Assembly (NCBI GenBank): GCA_051883455.1
Contig: JBJETT010000012.1
Coordinates: 62,001-126,000, forward strand
Source of the DNA: HGM11368 sp051883455
GTDB taxonomy: Bacteria; Bacillota; Clostridia; Christensenellales; UBA3700
DNA length: 64,000 nt
Direction of reading: 5' to 3'
Shown piece after piece: positions 43,751 to 52,026 of this stretch (positions within the stretch are counted from its first letter, which is position 1; the number at the start of each line of letters is the position of its first letter). The notes beneath the pieces were generated by a model, which had not been told where the DNA came from, made no database searches, and was given only the letters and a program-made list of their open reading frames with translations. Both the position numbers and the translations under genes were made by a program.

Positions 43751-44130
43751 AATATGCTCCTTAGATTGGTCTAGAGTATTGTATTCGGGTGGGGCGTTTT
43801 CTGTTACTCTTTGACGGCATAGCTACGTCGCAATACTATGTCGAGTTTGTGAAGTATATGTGCCGTGAGGCACCTCCTTTACACAAAGGCTAACAATCCC
43901 CCACCCGACTTTCGTCGGGAGCCCCCTTTGCACAAAGGGGCCTTTTTATAAGGATGATATTCCCACGCCTTACGGCTCGGAATGACATAACTACTTGAGA
44001 TTGCCAAAGCATCGGGCGCAATGGCAAACATAGGAATTGCGGGCAAAGTTACCTCTATGTAAGGATTTGAAAGCACTCAAAACTACGATTTGGGGGATAT
44101 AATGCTATAAAAAAGCCAAAAATTGATAAA
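43751..44130. repeat. Intergenic repeats upstream of secG
   Basis: No gene is seen. TTTGACGGCATAGCTACGTC...GTGTCGAGTTTGTG-like left-half MITE sequence (about 43811-43870, ending GCCGTGAG), the module CCCCCTTTGCACAAAGGGGCC near 43920, and hairpin units ATTCCCACG...CGGAATGACA near 43959. Confidence 0.7.
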
Positions 44131-44136
44131 AAACAG

Positions 44137-44165
44137 TTGAAATTTGATAATCGGTATGTTATCAT
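44137..44165 (+). promoter_or_regulatory. Sigma-A promoter of secG
   Basis: TTGAAA (44137-44142), 17-bp spacer, TATCAT (44160-44165). The leader is about 28 nt and contains GGAGG. Confidence 0.7.
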
Positions 44166-44199
44166 ATGTTAGCAATCAAAAAATGGAGGATTGTTATTG

Positions 44200-44496
44200 A
44201 TGAACTTTATGTACATGCTCTCGGCTGCATTGATACCGGCAGAAGTAACCAACTGGTTGCGTCCAACGCTTCAAATTCTTATGACTTTGGTGAGTGTGGC
44301 TGCTATCGTAATAGTTTTGATGCAAAAGGGTACTAACGACAATATTGGCGTAATTGGCGGTCAGGAAACCGAAACTTATGCGGGCAAGAATAAGGCAAAA
44401 TCTAAAGAAAGCGTGTTGAAAAAACTTACCATTGTTATGGGCGTTTTGTTCTTGGTGCTTTCGGTATTGTTCTTTATCACTTATCTCGAAGCATAA
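44200..44496 (+). CDS. secG: Preprotein translocase subunit SecG
   Basis: This 98-residue inner-membrane protein has two membrane segments: the first (LQILMTLVSVAAIVIVLMQKG) ends in the conserved VLMQKG of SecG and is followed by a glycine-rich loop (NIGVIGGQETETYAGKNK), and the second is VMGVLFLVLSVLFFITYL. It would stimulate SecYEG translocation. GGAGG at 44185-44189 is 10 nt from ATG 44200 and 7 nt from TTG 44197, so either codon could initiate; ATG is preferred. It has its own promoter and terminator. Confidence 0.92.
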   Translation: MNFMYMLSAALIPAEVTNWLRPTLQILMTLVSVAAIVIVLMQKGTNDNIGVIGGQETETYAGKNKAKSKESVLKKLTIVMGVLFLVLSVLFFITYLEA

Positions 44497-44514
44497 CGAA
44501 ATCTAGAAATCGAG

Positions 44515-44547
44515 TTCCCTTGCTGCAATAGGCAAGGGAATTTTTTT
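44515..44547 (+). terminator. Intrinsic terminator after secG
   Basis: TTCCCTTGC (44515-44523), loop TGCAATAG, GCAAGGGAA (44532-44540), then seven T residues. Confidence 0.9.
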
Positions 44548-44569
44548 GACCTAATTGGAAGGTAATATT

Positions 44570-44885
44570 GCAATGGGGCGGCAAGCAATCCCTCCGTCTT
44601 GCCTTTCGGCAAGCCACCTCCCTTTGCACAAAGGAGGCTAAAAGTAGAGATTGCCGCGGCTAAAGCCTTTGCTAACGCAAAATGTACACAGCGCAATGAC
44701 ATAAAGCGGTTGAGATTGCCACACTTCGTTCGCAATGACATATAGCTTAGATTCCCACGCTTAACGGCTTTACTAACGCAAAATGCACTGGGCGGAATGA
44801 CAGAAAACACGAGATTCCCATGCCTGACGGCTCGGAATGACACATTACTTGGTTTAGGCGCCACCGCAATGAAAACACCCTTGAG
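44570..44885. repeat. Intergenic repeat field between secG and smpB
   Basis: No gene is seen. CTCCGTCTTGCC...CACCTCCCTTTGCACAAAGGAGG near 44590, then hairpin units at about 44649 (GATTGCCGCGG...GCAATGACA), 44712 (GATTGCCACAC...GCAATGACA), 44752 (GATTCCCACGC...CGGAATGACA) and 44812 (GATTCCCATGC...CGGAATGACA). Confidence 0.8.
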
Positions 44886-44969
44886 TCACGGCAAGAGTGT
44901 AGAATGTAATCGCTTGCGCTAACAAGATAGGCGTCAAATTGGACGGCGCTATACAAATAAAAATAACTA

Positions 44970-44998
44970 TATACAAAATAAAAGAAAGAGTGTATAAT
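44970..44998 (+). promoter_or_regulatory. Promoter giving a predicted leaderless smpB mRNA
   Basis: TATACA (44970-44975), 17-bp spacer, TATAAT (44993-44998), seven bases, then ATG at 45006. No Shine-Dalgarno site precedes this ATG. Confidence 0.6.
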
Positions 44999-45005
44999 AA
45001 TAAAG

Positions 45006-45467
45006 ATGGACAATATCAAGATTGTTGAAAATAACAAAAAAGCCTATTTCGATTATTTTATTGAGGACACCTTGGAGGCGGGCATAGTGCTCGTGGGTAG
45101 CGAGGTCAAGTCGATAAGACAGGGGCATATCAATATCAAAGACAGTTTTTGCACTATCGTGGAAGGAGAAATGTGGCTAATCAACGCACACATCGCGCCT
45201 TACGAAAAGGGCAGTTTCTTTAACGTGGATAGTAGAAGAAAACGCAAACTGCTGATGAACAAAAGAGAGATAAACAAGCTGAGAGGCTACGTCACCCAAA
45301 AGGGTTACACCCTAGTGCCGACCAAGGTTTACTTTAAGCAAGGCTTGGTCAAGGTGGAAGTGGGACTTGCCAAAGGTAAAGAGCTCCACGATAAGAGGCG
45401 CTCTCTGGCTGAAAAGCAGACTAAACGCGACGTGGAAAGACAAATCAAACAATATAATGCAAAATAA
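45006..45467 (+). CDS. smpB: SsrA-binding protein SmpB
   Basis: This 153-residue protein binds tmRNA and delivers it to stalled ribosomes. It shows NKKAYFDYFIEDTLEAGIVLVGSEVKSIRQGHINIKDSF, INAHIAPYEKGSF, RKRKLLMNKREINKL and the basic C-terminal tail DKRRSLAEKQTKRDVERQIK, all standard. The partner RNA gene ssrA is at 48189, about 2.7 kb downstream, with metY and metA between. Its promoter leaves essentially no 5' leader. Confidence 0.96.
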   Translation: MDNIKIVENNKKAYFDYFIEDTLEAGIVLVGSEVKSIRQGHINIKDSFCTIVEGEMWLINAHIAPYEKGSFFNVDSRRKRKLLMNKREINKLRGYVTQKGYTLVPTKVYFKQGLVKVEVGLAKGKELHDKRRSLAEKQTKRDVERQIKQYNAK

Positions 45468-45477
45468 GGAGATGCAT

Positions 45478-46746
45478 ATGAAGATAGATACCAATTGCGT
45501 ACAAGGCGGATATAGCCCAAAGAACGGCGAAGCGAGAGTTTTGCCTATTTATCAAAGCACGACCTTTGCTTACGACACGCCCGAGCAACTCGCAGACGTG
45601 TTTGACCTCAAAGACCCGGGATTTATGTACACCCGTCTTGGCAATCCAACCGTCAATTATTTTGAAGACAAAATCGCATTGCTCGAAGGCGGTGTGGGCG
45701 CGCTTGCTACCTCGTCGGGACAAGCTGCCGCACTGCTTGCAATTCTCAACGTGTGCAACGCAGGCGACAATATAGTAGCCGTCAACAAAATCTACGGCGG
45801 AACCTTCAACCTGCTCAACGTTACGTTGAGAAGGTCGGGCATAGAAACGCGTTTCGTAGATCCCGACGCCGACGCGGACGAGATAGAAAAACTCATTGAC
45901 GATAAGACCAAGGTCATCTTTGGCGAAACCGTTGCCAACCCTGCAATGACGATTTTTGACTTTGACAAGTTTGCCGCAATCGCCAAGAAGTACGGCATTT
46001 TGCTCTACGTCGACAATACCCTTGCCACGCCTATCTTGTGTAGACCTTTGGAACTAGGCGCCAACGTCGTGCTTCACTCTACCACTAAGTATATTGACGG
46101 ACACGCTTGTTGTGTGGGCGGTATTATCGTAGACGGAGGCAACTTTGACTTCGTGGGCAATCCTCGCTATCCGATGTTCAACGAGCCCGACGCAAGTTAT
46201 CACGGAATGGTGTACACCAGAGATTGCGGTAACAAGGCTTTCGTAGTCAAGGCGAGAGTGCAACTATTGAGAGACCTCGGCACGACTATGAGTCCGTTCA
46301 ACGCCTTTTTGACCAATATGGGAGCGGAAACTCTGCACCTCAGAATGGAAAAACACAGCGCCAACGCGCTCGCCGTTGCCAAGGCTCTTGTGAACAACCC
46401 TAAGATAGAAGAGGTGAGATACAACGGATTGGAGAGCGATCCGAGCTATGAGCGTAGTTGCAAATACTACCTCGGAAGAGGCTTCGGCGGAATGATGACC
46501 TTTTGCGTCAAGGGCGGTAGGGAAGCCGCAAATAAGGTGATGAAAAACCTCAAACTTGCCAAAATCGTCACCCACGTTGCCGATGCAAGAACTTGCGTGC
46601 TTCACCCAGCAAGTACCACACATAGACAACTCACCGACGAACAGTTGGTGGCTTGCGGTATCAAGGACAACCTAATCAGACTCTCGGTGGGTATCGAGGA
46701 CGCCGAGGACATCATTGCCGACCTCGAACAAGCACTCAACGCTTAA
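45478..46746 (+). CDS. metY: O-acetylhomoserine sulfhydrylase
   Basis: This 422-residue PLP enzyme makes homocysteine (or methionine) from O-acetylhomoserine and sulfide. It has the Cys/Met-metabolism fold: GFMYTRLGNPTVNYFEDKIALLEGG near residue 50, SSGQAAALLAI, YVDNTLATPIL, and the PLP lysine in LHSTTKYIDGH. TTHRQL near the C-terminus is also conserved. The long size and the neighbouring MetA support the OAH-sulfhydrylase assignment over cystathionine synthase. AAGGAG lies 6 nt before ATG 45478; the longer open frame overlaps smpB and is rejected. It is 10 bp downstream of smpB. Confidence 0.9.
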   Translation: MKIDTNCVQGGYSPKNGEARVLPIYQSTTFAYDTPEQLADVFDLKDPGFMYTRLGNPTVNYFEDKIALLEGGVGALATSSGQAAALLAILNVCNAGDNIVAVNKIYGGTFNLLNVTLRRSGIETRFVDPDADADEIEKLIDDKTKVIFGETVANPAMTIFDFDKFAAIAKKYGILLYVDNTLATPILCRPLELGANVVLHSTTKYIDGHACCVGGIIVDGGNFDFVGNPRYPMFNEPDASYHGMVYTRDCGNKAFVVKARVQLLRDLGTTMSPFNAFLTNMGAETLHLRMEKHSANALAVAKALVNNPKIEEVRYNGLESDPSYERSCKYYLGRGFGGMMTFCVKGGREAANKVMKNLKLAKIVTHVADARTCVLHPASTTHRQLTDEQLVACGIKDNLIRLSVGIEDAEDIIADLEQALNA

Positions 46747-46770
46747 AATACGACCACAAAGGAGAAAAAT

Positions 46771-47706
46771 ATGCCGATAGTTATTCCTAAATCACTGCCT
46801 GCGTTTCAAATACTGACCAAGGAAAGGATTTTCGTTATGCCTCAAGCGAGGGCAATCAAACAGGATATCAGACCTATCCGTATTGCCATCGTCAATTTGA
46901 TGCCGACCAAAATCGATACCGAAACGCAACTTATGCGATTGCTAGGCAATTCTCCTCTGCAAATAGAAGTCACTTTGGTGGCTATGGATAGCTATACCTC
47001 GCGCCATACCCCTCTCGAGCATATGGAAAAGTTCTATAAGACCTTCGACCAAATCAAGGATACCAAGTTCGACGGCATGATTATCACCGGCGCGCCCGTG
47101 GAACAAATGGCATTCGAAGAAGTGGCGTATTGGAAAGAGTTGACGAGAATAATGGATTTTTGCGAGAGCAACGTTACCTCGACTATTTATATTTGTTGGG
47201 GCGCACAAGCGGGCTTGTACTACCACTATGGCATCAACAAGCACAACCTCGACAAAAAGCTATTTGGCGTGTGCAGTAACGTCAGTTGCGACACTAAGGA
47301 ACTTTTGCTCAAAGGTATGGACGATACTATATATATCCCAATGTCAAGGCATACCGCCGTGGACGACCAAGCCATTGCCGCCAACCCCGACCTCGTGCCT
47401 CTCGCTTACGGCGACGACTGCGGTTATAGCATCATCAAGTCTAAGGATAACCGCAAGTTTTTCTTGATGGGACACAGCGAGTACGATAGAGAAACCTTGC
47501 GCAACGAGTACCTCAGAGATAAAGAAAAGGGCTTGGATATCGAGCAACCTTTCAACTACTTCGTCGGCAGAGATATCAACAAAATCGACATGAAATGGAA
47601 GTCTACCGCCAACCTGTTGTTCTATAATTGGCTTAATTATTACGTATATCAAGTTACGCCATACGATTTGACGGCGGATATGCGTCGCGATACTGTGTCG
47701 AACTAG
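46771..47706 (+). CDS. metA: Homoserine O-acetyltransferase (MetA type)
   Basis: This 311-residue enzyme acylates homoserine for methionine synthesis. Key residues sit at the classic positions: Cys142 in YICWGAQAG, His235 and Glu237 in MGHSEYD. Residue 111 is Glu (GAPVEQMAFEE); structural work on MetA links Glu111 to acetyl-CoA and Gly111 to succinyl-CoA, so this copy should make O-acetylhomoserine, the substrate of the adjacent MetY. The protein is normal to TPYDL (residue 300); the last 11 codons (TADMRRDTVSN) come from a MITE-like repeat that starts at 47667. AAGGAG precedes the ATG. Confidence 0.94.
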   Translation: MPIVIPKSLPAFQILTKERIFVMPQARAIKQDIRPIRIAIVNLMPTKIDTETQLMRLLGNSPLQIEVTLVAMDSYTSRHTPLEHMEKFYKTFDQIKDTKFDGMIITGAPVEQMAFEEVAYWKELTRIMDFCESNVTSTIYICWGAQAGLYYHYGINKHNLDKKLFGVCSNVSCDTKELLLKGMDDTIYIPMSRHTAVDDQAIAANPDLVPLAYGDDCGYSIIKSKDNRKFFLMGHSEYDRETLRNEYLRDKEKGLDIEQPFNYFVGRDINKIDMKWKSTANLLFYNWLNYYVYQVTPYDLTADMRRDTVSN

Positions 47707-47791
47707 CATTTTTGTTTGGTCACATACAAGGAGTATGCTCCCTGCACAAAAGCCGCGTTCTCCTTGTCTCGCTCGCATCTCCACCGTCAAA
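47667..47791 (+). mobile_element. MITE-like repeat copy (125 bp) overlapping the metA 3' end
   Basis: Ends TTTGACGGCGGATATGCG and GCATCTCCACCGTCAAA are inverted repeats; the interior has ACTGTGTCGA, GGTCACATAC, GAGTATGCTCCC and CTCCTTGTCTCGCTCGC. The first 40 bases are read as the end of metA. Confidence 0.8.
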
Positions 47792-47925
47792 TGTGGAGGA
47801 TAGCGGATATGCGACGTTAGGCTTTGTCAAGCGGCAATTTTTCTTGCTCACGTACGCCTAGTACGCTCGCTTCGATAAAATCACCGCTTTTCGCGCCTAA
47901 CTCGCATCTTCACCGTAAAATGGGG
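47792..47925 (+). repeat. Divergent relative of the MITE-like repeat
   Basis: TAGCGGATATGCGACGTTAGGC, GCGGCAATTTTTCTTGCTCACG, TACGCTCGCTTCGATAAAATC and CTCGCATCTTCACCGT match the variant copy at 17096-17230. It lacks a clear left inverted end. Confidence 0.6.
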
Positions 47926-48188
47926 GATAAGATAAACTAAACTAGGGCAAAACACGTTGTGGTGTAAACAACTTTCCGCTCCCTTAAGACGGCAAATCCA
48001 TTTGACATAAGTTCGTAATTTTGGAAGAATTTGTGTGGCGAAATAGGTTGTAAATTAATATAAAGTTATGTAAAATATAGTTGCTGAGCAATTAGATTGG
48101 GGATAATTTACTTGTAATCCAATTGCTTTGAGACAATTAGCGTTGCTAAGTAAAAAAATCAAAAAAGTCGACACGTATCGACTTATTT
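47926..48188 (+). promoter_or_regulatory. Upstream region of ssrA with palindrome-family copy
   Basis: No coding gene is seen. AAAAAGTCGACACGTATCGACTT (48162-48184, imperfect) ends four bases before tmRNA starts. AATATAAAGTTATGTAAAATATAG near 48058 is AT-rich but I could not fit a consensus promoter confidently. Confidence 0.4.
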
Positions 48189-48531
48189 GGGGGTGTTACG
48201 GATTCGACAGGAGAAATGAGGACTGTGTAAGCACGGCGAAGGCTCGGCTTCGTAAAAACGGAAATTAAATTTAAACGCTAATAATAACAAACAAATTGCC
48301 GTAGCTGCTTAATCGCTCGGCTGTCGTCCAAGGGCTCCACGACTTTGGAACGGCATCAGTCAGTGGAAAGTGCCTAAGGGAAGCACCCGTGCCCATAGGC
48401 GAGATTAGGGCTTGTTCGACGACGACTTGGTAGCGTTGGCGCCGTCGAAGACCAATCAACGCATACTAACCGTGTAGAAAGCCCAGTAAGAATTCTTTTG
48501 GACGCGGGTTCAACTCCCGCCATCTCCACCA
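48189..48531 (+). ncRNA. ssrA: Transfer-messenger RNA
   Basis: The 343-nt RNA starts GGGGGTGTTACGGATTCGACAGG and ends GACGCGGGTTCAACTCCCGCCATCTCCACCA-type sequence, the hallmark ends of one-piece tmRNA. The acceptor stem GGGGGTG pairs with CATCTCC (with G-U pairs), and CCA is encoded at 48529-48531. The tag frame at 48277-48312 reads GCT AAT AAT AAC AAA CAA ATT GCC GTA GCT GCT TAA, giving ANNNKQIAVAA. With SmpB it rescues stalled ribosomes and marks the product for proteolysis. Accessory DNA begins just downstream. Confidence 0.96.
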
Positions 48532-48535
48532 CTCT

Positions 48536-48579
48536 AAACCTAACTTGAACCATTGATATGGGTGAGAGTTAGGTTTTTT
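48536..48579 (+). terminator. Intrinsic terminator of ssrA
   Basis: AAACCTAACT (48536-48545) pairs with AGTTAGGTTT (48567-48576) in front of a T run. Confidence 0.85.
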
Positions 48580-48607
48580 ATTGTCCAGTTATTTGGCTCT
48601 TGCAGGT

Positions 48608-49745
48608 TTAGCATATAAACATTTCGATAAGCATCTTTTTGGTATTAAGTTTTGGGGCGTTGGGCTTTTTATAATGCAAATGACCGATAATTGAACAAAA
48701 AGAAAAACCCTGACTGTCGTCAAGGTTTAATCGTGTTGGGTTGTTGAATATGATTTTTACTTTGTCTTCGTATAAGATTATTTCTTTCACCAGATGCTCA
48801 ATCAGCATTTTTGGTTCGAGTTTTAGGGCTTCTATATAGAACTTACGCATTTCGCTTTCTGATATTTTTGTCTGTTGTCGACTTTTTTCTATTATGATTT
48901 CCTTTTCTAGACTATCTTGTTGTTGCTCAAGTTCCTTTAATCTTTGGATAGTGGTTCTTGTGGAAGCGCCGTTTTCGATTGCTTTTACGATATTGTTTAA
49001 TGCTTTATCAACTTTACTTTTTTCTTTAGTTAGCATTGATAGGGTTTGATTCATCATTGTGTTTTCTTGCATTTTTAGCAAGGTTGGCACGATTTTGTTG
49101 ATGATTTCAGGTTTGCTCATTTCTTTAATTATGGCATTTATAATTAGTTCTTCCAAATACTCTTTGCGAACTTGCGATTTTAGACAACCGTTGTGGTCAA
49201 TTTTTCTACCTTTACACTTGTAGTATCTAATTACGCTACCGTTTTTTGCAGTTCCTGTTTCCGCAACAATCGGTCTGCCACAATATCCACAAGTTACTTT
49301 ACTTCTCAATAAGTATTCGGTTTTTACGCTCCGTTTGCCATATCTATTTTTGTCTATCTTTGAACGGACGATAGAGTATATTTCCGTTGAGATAATTTGT
49401 GGATAAGTATTGTAGAAGACTTCGTCTTTATATCGGTATACACCCGAATATTTTTCGTTTTTTAATATTCCGTATATGGTGTTTTGAGCAAACGGTTTTC
49501 CTTTGTGGTAAATACATTTATTGTTTAAGTTGTCGATAATTTCTCTAACGTAAGTGCCTTTTGCATATTCTTGGAAGATGTATCTAACGATTTCCGCTTC
49601 ATTTTCGTCGATTATGATTTTTTGTTGGTTTAGTTTGTAGCCATAGGGTAGACCTCCACCGTGATAAAGTTCTTTCAATCTTGTTTCTCTCATTCCACGT
49701 CTAATCTTTTGCGAGAGTTCTGCCGAATAATATTCTGCGTATCCT
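48608..49745 (-). pseudogene. Large serine recombinase, C-terminal part (gene split by insertion)
   Basis: This is the 3' part of a large serine recombinase of the outer element. It encodes EGYAEYYSAELSQKIRRG, the recombinase domain (GGGLPYGYKL, IVRYIFQEYAKGTYVREI), a zinc ribbon (VTCGYCGRPIVA...KCKGRKIDHNGCLKSQ) and a coiled coil. The catalytic resolvase domain is missing; reading upstream, a stop codon in foreign sequence appears at once. The missing N-terminal half lies at 60702-61078. Joining the two at the GA dinucleotide gives 377 + 1138 = 1515 bp, a continuous 504-residue protein. An ATG at 49693 could start a truncated product, probably inactive. Confidence 0.9.
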
Positions 49746-49794
49746 TCAAGTAGGTCAAATGGACATAATGCCTATTTTGAGGGTAGTTGGTTTG

Positions 49795-51420
49795 TTAAGT
49801 CGATAGAACCGAGTCAATATCAATCTTATAGTAGATATGAATCTCCTGCGGTTTTCCCGTAACCGTTTCTTTACCGCCGATGACAAGGTGATCGAATAAC
49901 GCCAAACACATTTCACGGGTGAGCGTAGGAGAATTAAAATACATTTTCAGCCTTAGGATAAATTCGTCCACGTCCGTCTTTACTTGCGTCAATTCTTCGA
50001 TTCCCTGCGTAAGAGTGGTTACTTTCTCTTTCAGTTCCGTCTGTTCGGCGGTGTACTTTTCGATTAACTTCACGCACACGCTTTCGGGAATTATGCCTGC
50101 AACTTTTTCTTCAAACGCAGCTTCAATTAGCTTGTCAAGTTCGGTTAATCGCTTGTCGGCTCTTTTAAGATCTTTCTTGACGTCGGCTTGATTTCTGTCC
50201 GCAAGCGTCGCTTGCCGTTCCAGATACTGCCGTTTGAATTCCGCTTCGTGCCCTATAATCATTTTGGCTTTTGCGGCAATATCGTTTTTGACAATCTGTT
50301 CCAAAACGGGTACCGTAATGAAATGACTGAAACAAGCAGACGATCCTAACCGTGATTTACTTCCGCAGTTGAAGTTGAAATACGGAATATCTTTCGGCAT
50401 ATTCCAACCAAGCCGCATTTTAGCGCCGCAGTCCGCGCAGAACATCAGTCCCGATAACGGGTGCATAAAACCTCTTGCAGTATGCTTTCCGTGTCCTATG
50501 GCTTTTTCGACCTCCTTGACTTTATCCCAGAGTTCTTTCGAGATAATGGCTGGGTGTGCGTTTTCGACGATAATCCATTCTTCTTCAGGACGGCGTTGCC
50601 ACTTATGGTTCTTGTATGAAATTGTAGTTGATTTGTGTTGAACTAAATTGCCGATATACGCCTGATTGTTCAGTAGAGTACGGAGAGCGGAAGTACTCCA
50701 TAGGTGAGCAGAATTTCTGACGCCGTTTATGCCCGTCTTTGCAATGCGGTAATCGTTGGGCGTTAATACCTTTTCGACGTTGAGAATATCCGCTATCTTT
50801 CTCGGCGTTAAGTCGCTTGCCCGCATTTCAAAAATGCGTTTTACAATAGGTGCGGTTTCTTCGTTTATTTGCAGGGTACGTTTTTCGTCCGTTCCAAGTA
50901 TGTAACCGTACGGCGGGTGGGACATTCCGTTTTTGCCTTCCTTTGCGTTCTTGATACGCACGGCGCGCAACTTCTTGCTTGTGGTTGCCGCCCACCATTC
51001 GTTAAACACGTTGGTAATCGGCATCATATCCATAGCGGGAGTGTCTTTTTTCTCCGTGTCGATATTGTCCGATAGCGCCACAAACCGTATTCCGAACGTA
51101 GGGAAGACGTAATCGAGATACTGTCCTACCATAATGTAGTTTCTTCCGAAACGGCTCATATCCTTTACGAGAATAGTATTGATAACCCCTTGCTTAGCGT
51201 CTTCGAGTAATCTCTTTACTCCCGGTCTTTCAAACGTGGTTCCCGAAATTCCGTCGTCCACATAAATATTATGGAGGGTCCAGCCCTGTTCTTCGATATA
51301 CTCTGAAAGGATAGCCTTTTGGTTTTCGATAGATAGCGATTCGCCAGCACGTTCGTCGTCTCGGCTTAATCTTACGTACATTCCGACAATGTAGTCTTTG
51401 TTGTTTTGCTTTGATTTCAT
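49795..51420 (-). CDS. Large serine recombinase (TndX/TnpX-like) of the inner transposon
   Basis: This 541-residue recombinase excises and inserts the element. The N-terminal resolvase domain has VGMYVRLSRDDERAG (catalytic Ser in RLSRDD, near residue 19), DDGISGTTFERPG and LVKDMSRFGRNY; then a recombinase domain (PPYGYILG..., RKIADILNVE), a zinc ribbon (LMFCADCGAKMRLGW...CGSKSRLGSSACFSH) and a C-terminal coiled coil. The open frame extends to 51483, but AAGGAG stands 8 nt before ATG 51420. The stop is about 48 bp from the element end, as in Tn4451-type elements. It is complete, unlike the recombinase it interrupted. Confidence 0.93.
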   Translation of the reverse strand: MKSKQNNKDYIVGMYVRLSRDDERAGESLSIENQKAILSEYIEEQGWTLHNIYVDDGISGTTFERPGVKRLLEDAKQGVINTILVKDMSRFGRNYIMVGQYLDYVFPTFGIRFVALSDNIDTEKKDTPAMDMMPITNVFNEWWAATTSKKLRAVRIKNAKEGKNGMSHPPYGYILGTDEKRTLQINEETAPIVKRIFEMRASDLTPRKIADILNVEKVLTPNDYRIAKTGINGVRNSAHLWSTSALRTLLNNQAYIGNLVQHKSTTISYKNHKWQRRPEEEWIIVENAHPAIISKELWDKVKEVEKAIGHGKHTARGFMHPLSGLMFCADCGAKMRLGWNMPKDIPYFNFNCGSKSRLGSSACFSHFITVPVLEQIVKNDIAAKAKMIIGHEAEFKRQYLERQATLADRNQADVKKDLKRADKRLTELDKLIEAAFEEKVAGIIPESVCVKLIEKYTAEQTELKEKVTTLTQGIEELTQVKTDVDEFILRLKMYFNSPTLTREMCLALFDHLVIGGKETVTGKPQEIHIYYKIDIDSVLST

Positions 51421-51514
51421 TCTTTTACTCCTTTGAATCAAAGCAGCCTGAATTTTCAATGTGCTATGATTATACCACGACACACCAAAAAATTCAAGCT
51501 ACCCGATAATATAT

Positions 51515-51706
51515 TTAGTTTGCAGAATTTTTCATTTCCGCAAGTACTTGTCTGAAAGCCAAATCGCCGAATACCTTTTTGAAGTCTTTGCCTCCGACGT
51601 AATGACTTACGACTACGTACTTTTTTCCGTTTATGATCTCGGTATGAGAAGTAGTAGGAACGCTGTCTCTCCCGTTGATCAGCTGTGTTGATGCTCTGTT
51701 CGTAAT
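51515..51706 (-). CDS. TnpW-like small transposon protein with a non-standard start
   Basis: This frame of 63 codons ends EIINGKKYVVVSHYVGG, KDFKKVFGDLAFRQVLAEMK, resembling the small TnpW-type proteins placed next to serine recombinases in Tn4451 relatives. A strong AGGAGG lies just upstream, but the following codons are ATT (51706) and ACG (51703), with an in-frame stop before them, so no ATG, GTG or TTG start is available. Either a rare start codon is used or the start has mutated. Longer frames in this region read in other phases have no family resemblance. Confidence 0.5.
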   Translation of the reverse strand: MTNRASTQLINGRDSVPTTSHTEIINGKKYVVVSHYVGGKDFKKVFGDLAFRQVLAEMKNSAN

Positions 51707-52026
51707 TTTCCCTCCTATATCTTGTTAATTTGTCATTCATATTCAGTTTTCATATTTAATTCCTCCGTGTCGTCGCCGCAAACTTTGCTTTGAGCCGCCC
51801 TTTGGCACAGACGGCAACATTGCGTCGTTGCGGCTCCTCTTCCCACAAAAATATTTCATCTTTTTGCGGAAACCCTTTTGCACGATTCCTTAATGCGGTT
51901 TATCCGCATAACCGTTCAAACGGCATTTTTTCGTATAAAAAAGCCGTGATTACTCTTTCAATCCTTTTACCTTTTCACATTCATTAGGACGTATTCTTCA
52001 CGGTCATTTTTTGTCTTATTCAGTTG
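51707..52026 (-). other. Non-coding stretch with hairpins in the inner transposon
   Basis: No gene is supported. GAGCCGC...GCGGCTC (about 51791-51836) and TGCGGTTTATCCGCA (about 51892-51906) are inverted repeats that could be transcriptional signals between the mob and tnpW-like genes. Confidence 0.4.

Noticed and set aside
48501..48531. ssrA 3' end as attachment site with a direct repeat at the far end of the accessory region
   Set aside because: No second copy of the ssrA 3' sequence was found within the window; the far end of the outer element lies beyond it, so the site cannot be confirmed.
51456..51740. 94-codon minus-strand frame between the recombinase and mob genes
   Set aside because: Its sequence is arginine-rich with no similarity; the TnpW-like protein reads in another phase of the same DNA.
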